This document shows, piece after piece, positions 2,889-9,021 of a stretch of DNA of 9,021 nucleotides (the stretch's first letter is position 1; each line of letters starts with the position of its first letter). The stretch comes from Actinomycetes bacterium (lineage in GTDB: Bacteria > Actinomycetota > Acidimicrobiia > Spongiisociales > UBA5794). The notes beneath the pieces were generated by a model. It saw only the letters and a program-made list of their open reading frames with translations, searched no databases and had not been told where the DNA came from. A program made the position numbers and the translations under genes. The stretch spans positions 1-9,021 of the forward strand of contig JAJRYI010000044.1 of assembly GCA_024275815.1 (NCBI GenBank), read 5' to 3'.

Positions 2889-5825
2889 GTGCCGGAGAAC
2901 GAGACGAGAGTGTCACCGCAGGATTGGAGCCAACACACCGCGCTCGCCGGACATCCGCAGATCATCGTCGGTGGCCCCGGCACCGGCAAGACCCAGTTCC
3001 TCGTCGCACGCGTCGCCTCGGCGGTACACGAAGCCGGGATCGTACCGGAGGAGATCGTCGTACTCGGGTTCTCCCGTTCTGGTGTTACCGACCTCACACG
3101 TCGCCTGGTCGACGCCCTCGGGCCACCGGCGTACCGGATCAACATCACCACCTACCACGCTCTTGCGATGCGTATCGTCGAGGCGAACGCGGTGGACCTC
3201 GGGTGGGAGAAGACTCCCACCGTCCTCACCGCAGCAGAACAGGAGCAACTCGTCGCCGAGCTGCTGCTGAAGGAACCTCCGGGAGCCTGGCCTGCGGGGT
3301 ATCGAGCCCTGCTCGACTCACGGATCATGGCCGGCGAGGTCACCGACTTCATACTGAGATGCCACGAGCAACTCGTCAGTACCAACGATCTCGCTTCGAT
3401 GGCCGACCCCCGTTTCGTCGCGATGTCAGGGTTCCTCACCCGCTACAACGAACGACTCGACGCCGAACACCGGACCGATTACGGGCGGATCATCTCAGAA
3501 GCCATCGTGGCACTCGAGCGGTGGCCTGCCACGACCGCGCCGTTACGCCTCGTCGTCGCAGACGAGTACCAGGACTCGTCGCCGGCACAGGCCGAGATGC
3601 TGTTCCTCCTTGCAGCTTCGTGTCGTGACCTCGTGGTGGCCGCAGACCCCTACCAGTCGATCTACTCCTTTCGGGGTACCGATATCGCGAACGTGTTCAG
3701 CTTCCCCGCCGATGCACGCGACCGGATCGGAATCGAGGCAGAGCGGATCGTTCTCACCACATCGTTCCGAGTCCCGACGGAGATCCTCGACGCGGCGGTC
3801 GGTGTCACGGCGAGGGCACTCCCCGGCGGGGCTGGGAAAGTCCTGAGCACCCGCACCGGCGGAAGCGTTGCCTCCCACACGTTCGCAACGACGTCGCACG
3901 AGACGGAGTGGCTGGCTTCGGACATCGAGCGAGTGCATCTTCTCGATGGTGTTCCCCTCGAGAGGATCGCCGTGTTCACGAGGTCGAACACCGATTTCGG
4001 GGTCGAGCTCGCATCAGCACTCGAACGTCGCTCGATCCCCCACTCGTTCACCGAGAGCCGGCTCGTCGACGAGCCCATCGTACGTCTCGTCCACGACCTC
4101 GTCATCGCAGCCGGAGCCGGTGAGGAAGCAGATCTCGCCATTGCCAGGGTGCTCACGAGCCCGTTCTTCTCGCTGCCGTACGGGACGGTGAACGACATGA
4201 CCCGCCTCGCTGCTTCGGGAACGTCATGGAGCGATCTGATCTCACAGCGGGTCCCCGATGGCGCTCCACTCGCTGCACTCCTCGTCGATCCCACGTGGGC
4301 GATCGACGTTCCCGCCCCTGTGGGCCTCTGGCACGTGTGGGAGACCCTTCCTCAGCTCATCGACGTTGCGCTCGACGAAACACGAGCACGTGACCGACGG
4401 GCATGGTCGACGTTCGGCCAGGTTCTCACGAGGCTCGTCGAGAGATCCCCCGGGGCAACGCTCGCCGACCACAGCGACCTCGTCAGCGGTACCGACTTCG
4501 AAGCAGATCCACTGTTCACGTTCCGCACCCTCGACGATGGAGGCGTGACCCTCTCGACACTGCACCGGGCAAAAGGCACCGAGTTCGACGTCGTGTACAT
4601 CGCGAACGCCATCGAGGGCGAGTTGCCCGATCTGCGTGCCAGGGACTCCCTTCTCGGTGTGCGGTTGCTCAACCCACACGTTCCGGCGGACACGAGCGAC
4701 TACATCGCCTTCCGACTCGACGAGGAACGACGACTCGCGTACACCGCCATGACGAGAGCCACTTCCCGCGTCGTTTGGACGGCAACGAGCAACGACCAGG
4801 ATCACCAGGGCTCCCAGCCAAGTCGGTTCCTCTCCCTCGTCGCTCCAGTGACCCGGCCACGCCACAACACGGAACCGCTGACGCCGCGCTCGTTCGAGGC
4901 TTCACTCCGACGAACCCTCAAGGACCCGACGGCGTCTCCCATCGACCGTCTGGCAGCGATCGATGTGCTCACACGGGGTGCCGAACTCGGCCTCGCCAAC
5001 CCGCTGGAACGCTACGGGACCCTCGAGCGCGGCCCCGACGACCGGATCGGCCCGGAGACCCTTCGTCTGTCCCCGAGCCAGGCGATGGCCTATGAGGCCT
5101 GTCCTCGCAAGTTCGCCGTGGAACGCTACCTCCTCCCCCGGGACGACACGAACGACTTCATGCGTTTCGGCACGCTCATCCACGCGATCCTCGAAGAAGC
5201 CGAGAAGGCTGCGCTCGATGACGGCCGGGACCGATCGACTCGCAGGGAGGCCCAGGGATGTCTCGATCGACTCTGGGGTGACTCCGGGTTCGACGATGAC
5301 GCGGTCGGTAGATCCTGGCGCGCTCGGGCCGAGGAGACGCTAGACAACCTCTACGACCTGTGGCCCGTCTCGGGGCGACCGGTCTCCCTCGAACAGGATC
5401 TCACACTCGCAGTCGCAGGCGTCGATTGGCTCGGCCGTGCCGACCGCATCGAGCAACGTGGAGCAGAACTCGTCGTTGTCGACTACAAGACATCAGGCCA
5501 GGCGGTCACCGTTGCCGAGGCCGCCGAGTCGATCCAACTCGGGTACTACGTTCTCGCAGCGCGCACCGACGAGAACCTCCGTTCACTCGGTCCGGTGACG
5601 GGAGCCGAGTTCTGGTACCCGCGGGCGAAACCAACGAAGGCCAGCATCGCGAAACGTGCGTTCGACCAGGGGTCGCTTCGAACCGTGGCCACTCGACTCG
5701 AGGAGATAACCACAGCGATCTCTGCCGAAGCGTTCGACCCGCTCGTGAGCCGGACGTGTTCTGGCTGCGCTGTCGCTCTCGTGTGTCCCGCACGACCCGA
5801 AGGAAGAGAAGCGTTCATCCGATGA
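2889..5825 (+). CDS. adnA: AdnA-like ATP-dependent helicase-nuclease subunit
   Basis: The 978-residue protein joins an N-terminal UvrD/SF1A helicase to a C-terminal RecB-type nuclease. Helicase motifs: Q-motif glutamine near residue 15 (WSQHTALA), Walker A GGPGTGKT (28-35, K34), Ia GFSRSGVTDL, motif II DEYQD (225-229), motif III DPYQSIYSFRG (253-263), IV TTSFR, V TLSTLHRAKGTE (554-565), VI LAYTAMTRA (616-624). Nuclease: SPSQAMAYEACPRKF with C738, H765 (TLIHAILEE), D852 (GRADRIE), D865 and K867 (VVDYKTSG), Q-x3-Y in QLGYY, and C957-x2-C960-x5-C966. With C738 the last three cysteines form a predicted 4Fe-4S cluster. In mycobacteria AdnA-AdnB is a heterodimeric motor-nuclease that resects double-strand breaks. 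The GGPGTGKT Walker A and first position in the pair match AdnA. All ATPase motifs look intact. Its stop overlaps the next start (ATGA), implying translational coupling and equal production. Recognition as an AdnA/B-type subunit is firm; assignment as A rather than B is likely. Confidence 0.92.
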   Translation: MPENETRVSPQDWSQHTALAGHPQIIVGGPGTGKTQFLVARVASAVHEAGIVPEEIVVLGFSRSGVTDLTRRLVDALGPPAYRINITTYHALAMRIVEANAVDLGWEKTPTVLTAAEQEQLVAELLLKEPPGAWPAGYRALLDSRIMAGEVTDFILRCHEQLVSTNDLASMADPRFVAMSGFLTRYNERLDAEHRTDYGRIISEAIVALERWPATTAPLRLVVADEYQDSSPAQAEMLFLLAASCRDLVVAADPYQSIYSFRGTDIANVFSFPADARDRIGIEAERIVLTTSFRVPTEILDAAVGVTARALPGGAGKVLSTRTGGSVASHTFATTSHETEWLASDIERVHLLDGVPLERIAVFTRSNTDFGVELASALERRSIPHSFTESRLVDEPIVRLVHDLVIAAGAGEEADLAIARVLTSPFFSLPYGTVNDMTRLAASGTSWSDLISQRVPDGAPLAALLVDPTWAIDVPAPVGLWHVWETLPQLIDVALDETRARDRRAWSTFGQVLTRLVERSPGATLADHSDLVSGTDFEADPLFTFRTLDDGGVTLSTLHRAKGTEFDVVYIANAIEGELPDLRARDSLLGVRLLNPHVPADTSDYIAFRLDEERRLAYTAMTRATSRVVWTATSNDQDHQGSQPSRFLSLVAPVTRPRHNTEPLTPRSFEASLRRTLKDPTASPIDRLAAIDVLTRGAELGLANPLERYGTLERGPDDRIGPETLRLSPSQAMAYEACPRKFAVERYLLPRDDTNDFMRFGTLIHAILEEAEKAALDDGRDRSTRREAQGCLDRLWGDSGFDDDAVGRSWRARAEETLDNLYDLWPVSGRPVSLEQDLTLAVAGVDWLGRADRIEQRGAELVVVDYKTSGQAVTVAEAAESIQLGYYVLAARTDENLRSLGPVTGAEFWYPRAKPTKASIAKRAFDQGSLRTVATRLEEITTAISAEAFDPLVSRTCSGCAVALVCPARPEGREAFIR

Positions 5826-8800
5826 CAGCGTTCATACCGACACGAGAACAACGAGCGATCATCGACTATCCACCTGTCCCGCTTCGCGTCGTTGCCGGCG
5901 CCGGCACGGGGAAGACGACGACCATCGTCGAACGTCTCGCCGCCGGGGTCGAGCGCGGCGGAGACCCGACAAGAGCCCTCGGCATCACCTTCACGAACAA
6001 GGCCGCAGACGAACTCCGGGGCCGCCTTCGCACAGCGATCGGTGATCGCCCCGATGGCCGGGAGGTCGAAGTCGCCACGTATCACGGTTTCGCGACATCG
6101 ATCCTCGAGGAGTTCGGGGCGTTCGTGTGCTACCAGCCCTCGACCTCCCTGATGGATGAGGGTCATCGCAGCGAACTCGCATACCGCGTCTTGCGCGACC
6201 TCGACACCACGGATCTCGATCTTGCTGCACTGTCGAAGCGCAAAGAGGAGCTCCTGGCAATGGCAGATACCATGACGGCGAATCTGCTCACCATCGAAGA
6301 CATCGAGCGCGTCGTACCGAACGATCCAGATGAGGTGTGGCTGAAACGCATGGCTCTCGCTCGTGCCGCCGAGCGCTACATCACGGCCAAGCGCCAACTC
6401 GACTTCCTCGAGTTCGGGGATCTCATCCGATTGGCCGTCGAACTCGTCGAAAGCTTCGATGAGATCGCCTCACAGCTCGCTGCTCGCTACGACACAGTGC
6501 TCCTCGACGAGTACCAGGACACGGACCCTGCCCAGCGTCGCCTCCTCACGGCGGTCTTCTCGGGCCGTGACACCGCCGTGACCGCCGTCGGCGATGCCGA
6601 CCAGACGATCTATGAGTGGCGTGGCGCATCTCTCGAGAACTTCACCGAGTTCCCGCAGCACTTCCCGCGGCCCGATGGCCTTCCCACGCAGACCCTGCCG
6701 TTGAGCATCAACCGTCGCTCCGACCGGATCATCCTGGATCTCGCGAACGAGATCCAGGCCCTTCTCCCCCGTCTCGAGGCGTCCAAGCCGCTCACTCCCA
6801 ACAGCGACGCGACAGACGGCGCCATCGAGGTCGGATGGTTCGCGACCGATCTCGACGAGGCGACCTGGATCGCCGAGACGATCGAGGAACGTCATCGGAC
6901 AGGACGGCCGTGGTCCGAGTTCGCGATCCTGTGCCGCAAACGCTCGACGATTCCCGCCATCGTGCGTGCCCTGCGTCGGGCAGAGATCCCCCATGCTGTG
7001 AGCTCGATGGGTGAACTCCTCACGATCCCGGAAGTTGCAGACCTACTCGCCTGGCTCCGGCTCCTCGCACATCCCGGCGATGAACCGTCGCTCCTCCGTA
7101 TCTGGATGGGAGGGATGTTCCGTATCGGAATGCGAGATATCTCGCGCCTTGCACGGTGGTGCAACCGCGTCGAGGGTCGGGACCTCGCCGTGGCCCTCGA
7201 GCACCTCGAGGAGATCGAAGAGCTCACACCAGGGGGAAGAGAACGCCTCGAGAGGTTCCGATCACTCCACAGCGACCTGCGAGCACGGGCCCAGATGCTC
7301 GCTGTGCCACGCACCGTGTCGATGATCATCGACCGGCTCGGCTTCTGGGAGGAAGTTGCTGCCCAACCATCCCCCCAGTCGCTCACCGCACGCGTCAACA
7401 TCGGGCGCTTCACCTCCCTTGCGCACCGGTGGCGCCCACTCGATGGCAAGCCGACCCTCGCCGCGTTCCTCCGCTACGTCGACGCCCTCGAAGATGCCAC
7501 GCCTGGCGAGGGACTCGAGGCAGCCGCAGATCTCTCCGACGACGTCGTTCAGGTCATCACCGCCCACACCGCCAAGGGACTCGAGTGGCCAGCAGTGTTC
7601 CTGCCATCTCTCGCCAAGGGGACGTTTCCCACCGGAGTGCGCACGTACGACGATCCGAACACTTCTGCCCTCTCCCTCCCCTACTCCCTGCGTCTCGATC
7701 GAGCCTCGTATGTGGATGCCGAGACCGCGGCGACGGACTCCGATCGCAGGGCGGCTCTCAAGGCCGACCACGACGACGCGGAGTGGCGCCTCGCGTACGT
7801 GGCAGTGACACGAGCCAAACACGATCTCATCATGACCGGCCACGCCTGGGACCAGGCCGTTGGAAGACCGCGGTCTCCCTCACCTCTCCTCCAGATGGCA
7901 CGCGACGTCGAGGGATCGACGACGGTCACCTGGGTCACAGAGCCCGGCCCGAAACCGGCCCCCGTCCCCGAAGAGGACGCGCTCGACATCCCCGATCCCC
8001 TGTTCCGCGACGACTGGGCATCAGCGTTGCGGGCCCGCATCGCTGATCCGCTATGGATCGCGGACCACTACCTCGAACTGGCCGACGACGTGCAACGACG
8101 AAGCGAACAACTCGTGATGCAGATCGGGAACCTCCAGGTCCCGACGGCCGAACACTCCACGGAGTCCTTCTCCACATCGGTCACGAACCTCGTAGCCCTC
8201 GCCGAGTGTCCCCTCAAGTTCAAGTGGATCCATCACGACCGCCTGCCCCGTCGCCCCCGCATCTCGGCAGTACGCGGTACACAGTTCCACCGGCAGGTCG
8301 AACTCCACAACCTGGGAATCGCCTCACTCAGCGCCCCGGCCTTCGACGCCGACGACGCCGTTGTCGTCGACGAAGCTACCGGCGACACCCCGGACACCGA
8401 TCGTCGCGATCCATGGGAGGTCTTCGCCGAGTCCCGTTTTCACACCTCACGGGCGCGCTTCGCCGAAGTTCCCTTCGTTCTGAGCCTCGAAGATGGATCG
8501 ATTCGTGGAAAGATCGACGCCATCTACGAGCACGATTACGGCACCTGGGAGATCGTCGACTACAAGTCCGGCATCAGGCGCGACGCCGGGGCGCGAGACG
8601 TTCAACTCGAGGCCTATGCGCTCGCAGTCACCGACGGTGCCATTGCAGGCACGGTGCCCGAACAGCTTGCGGTCACGTTCGCCTACTTCGGAGGTGCAGC
8701 GTGTGAGGAGGTCTCAACCGACGTGGACGACACCTGGATCGCCACGGCCCGGGACCATGTGTCGGGACTCGTGTCAACCGCCGTCGCAGGCCCCTTCGAC

Positions 8801-8875
8801 CCCCGCCCCTCACCGAGTTGCCGCTGGTGCGACTTCCTCCACCTGTGCCCCGCCGGCCAATCCACCCTCACTTAG
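5822..8875 (+). CDS. adnB: AdnB-like ATP-dependent helicase-nuclease subunit
   Basis: The 1017-residue partner has a UvrD-like motor and a RecB-type nuclease. Motifs: Q10 (TREQRAI), Walker A GAGTGKTT (26-33, K31), Ia GITFTNKAADEL, ATYHGFA, motif II DEYQD (229-233), motif III GDADQTIYEWRG (257-268), IV SINRRS, V ITAHTAKGLEW (579-589), VI LAYVAVTRA (657-665). Nuclease: LVALAECPLKF with C796, H823 (GTQFHRQVEL), D899 (GKIDAIYE), D913 and K915 (VDYKSG), Q-x3-Y in QLEAY, and C1000-x2-C1003-x5-C1009, giving a second complete Fe-S nuclease. The textbook UvrD-like Walker A and 'TFTNKAA' resemble the lead motor AdnB. The start is the ATG overlapping the adnA stop as ATGA: MTAFIPTREQ is a normal helicase N-terminus. 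The frame is open 154 codons further upstream, but that part lies inside adnA and encodes Arg-rich nonsense. A weak purine stretch AAGGAAGAG (5800-5808) may aid reinitiation. A hairpin terminator follows 3 nt after the stop. Confidence 0.93.
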   Translation: MTAFIPTREQRAIIDYPPVPLRVVAGAGTGKTTTIVERLAAGVERGGDPTRALGITFTNKAADELRGRLRTAIGDRPDGREVEVATYHGFATSILEEFGAFVCYQPSTSLMDEGHRSELAYRVLRDLDTTDLDLAALSKRKEELLAMADTMTANLLTIEDIERVVPNDPDEVWLKRMALARAAERYITAKRQLDFLEFGDLIRLAVELVESFDEIASQLAARYDTVLLDEYQDTDPAQRRLLTAVFSGRDTAVTAVGDADQTIYEWRGASLENFTEFPQHFPRPDGLPTQTLPLSINRRSDRIILDLANEIQALLPRLEASKPLTPNSDATDGAIEVGWFATDLDEATWIAETIEERHRTGRPWSEFAILCRKRSTIPAIVRALRRAEIPHAVSSMGELLTIPEVADLLAWLRLLAHPGDEPSLLRIWMGGMFRIGMRDISRLARWCNRVEGRDLAVALEHLEEIEELTPGGRERLERFRSLHSDLRARAQMLAVPRTVSMIIDRLGFWEEVAAQPSPQSLTARVNIGRFTSLAHRWRPLDGKPTLAAFLRYVDALEDATPGEGLEAAADLSDDVVQVITAHTAKGLEWPAVFLPSLAKGTFPTGVRTYDDPNTSALSLPYSLRLDRASYVDAETAATDSDRRAALKADHDDAEWRLAYVAVTRAKHDLIMTGHAWDQAVGRPRSPSPLLQMARDVEGSTTVTWVTEPGPKPAPVPEEDALDIPDPLFRDDWASALRARIADPLWIADHYLELADDVQRRSEQLVMQIGNLQVPTAEHSTESFSTSVTNLVALAECPLKFKWIHHDRLPRRPRISAVRGTQFHRQVELHNLGIASLSAPAFDADDAVVVDEATGDTPDTDRRDPWEVFAESRFHTSRARFAEVPFVLSLEDGSIRGKIDAIYEHDYGTWEIVDYKSGIRRDAGARDVQLEAYALAVTDGAIAGTVPEQLAVTFAYFGGAACEEVSTDVDDTWIATARDHVSGLVSTAVAGPFDPRPSPSCRWCDFLHLCPAGQSTLT

Positions 8876-8878
8876 GCG

Positions 8879-8922
8879 TCTGGCGTCCCCAACCGCAACA
8901 TATTGCGTTTCCGGACGCCAGA
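8879..8922. terminator. Bidirectional hairpin terminator between convergent genes
   Basis: A 44-bp near-perfect inverted repeat. TCTGGCGTCC (8879-8888) pairs with GGACGCCAGA (8913-8922) and AACCGCAA (8891-8898) pairs with TTGCGTTT (8903-8910) with one mismatch. The loop is CATA, and symmetric CC/CC bulges separate the two stems. It begins 3 nt after the adnB stop and lies 17 bp before the 3' end of the minus-strand antitoxin gene, so it can serve both. There is no real U-tract on either side, as is common in high-GC actinobacteria. The outer arms carry the AGACGCC heptamer motif also found at 107-127. Confidence 0.8.
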
Positions 8923-8939
8923 GTTCAAAGGTCGGGGGG

Positions 8940-9021
8940 TCAGTCGTCGGAGAGGAGGTCCTTGGCCTTGTCGGCTGCCATGTCGATCTTGTCGGTGTGC
9001 TCGCCACCGGTCTTGTCGTCG
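8940..9021 (-). CDS. MT0933-like antitoxin, C-terminal part (runs off right edge)
   Basis: The minus strand reads from the window edge to a TGA at 8942-8940 and gives the last 26 residues of a protein: DDKTGGEHTDKIDMAADKAK and then DLLSDD. The 'KTGGK/EhsDKID-x-A-x-DKAK' pattern rich in Lys, Asp and Ala is characteristic of the MT0933/Rv0909-like antitoxin family (Pfam MT0933_antitox), small helical proteins of about 50-80 residues. A cognate toxin, if present, would lie beyond the right edge; many family members are orphans. It is convergent with adnB and shares its terminator. The evidence is one family-like motif on a partial protein, so function is tentative. Confidence 0.75.
   Translation of the reverse strand, partial: DDKTGGEHTDKIDMAADKAKDLLSDD

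Noticed and set aside
5360..5821. 154-codon in-frame upstream extension of the AdnB-like protein
   Set aside because: It lies entirely inside adnA in another frame, is Arg/Ser-rich without similarity to helicases, and the ATGA overlap at 5822 gives a normal helicase N-terminus with Q10 and the Walker A motif at the usual distance.

Overview
The window reads as high-GC chromosomal DNA from an actinobacterium (Actinomycetota). The evidence is a strong G/C bias in codon third positions, GTG as well as ATG starts, several genes that seem to lack a ribosome binding site, an AdnA/AdnB-type helicase-nuclease pair, an actinobacterial single-domain RecB exonuclease and an MT0933-like antitoxin. A deep lineage such as Acidimicrobiia is possible, but that is inference only.

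Layout. Bases 1-95 (minus strand) hold the first 31 codons of a bacterial PH-domain membrane protein that runs out of the left edge. Bases 96-593 are non-coding: two in-phase 7-bp tandem arrays beside the PH gene's promoter, then a hairpin-rich repeat element, here called R1. A small secreted lipoprotein of unknown function is encoded at 594-1217 (plus). Bases 1218-2015 are again non-coding and hold a second, diverged copy of the same element (R2, about 1414-1903). An operon follows on the plus strand: a single-domain RecB-family nuclease (2016-2852), an AdnA-like helicase-nuclease (2889-5825) and an AdnB-like helicase-nuclease (5822-8875). The last two overlap by ATGA. A long hairpin terminator (8879-8922) separates the operon from the convergent 3' end of a minus-strand MT0933-like antitoxin gene (8940 to beyond 9021).

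How the genes work together. AdnA and AdnB form the heterodimeric double-strand-break resecting motor-nuclease of actinobacteria, a counterpart of RecBCD and AddAB. Each subunit here keeps a full set of SF1A helicase motifs and a C-terminal PD-(D/E)XK nuclease with a four-cysteine iron-sulfur cluster. The upstream nuclease has the same Fe-S nuclease fold without a motor, so the operon encodes three Fe-S nuclease domains and probably serves DNA break repair or degradation of foreign DNA.

The most unusual content is non-coding. R1 and R2 lie in the same orientation on either side of the lipoprotein gene. They share a left-end hairpin and a precisely spaced right-end module (GCAACCCA-N13-TTTTCGCG-N3-CACC-N5-TTTTCGCG). 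In addition, three genes share one promoter geometry: a TANNNT hexamer ending exactly 6 nt before the start codon, with no Shine-Dalgarno sequence at a usable distance, as expected for leaderless mRNAs.
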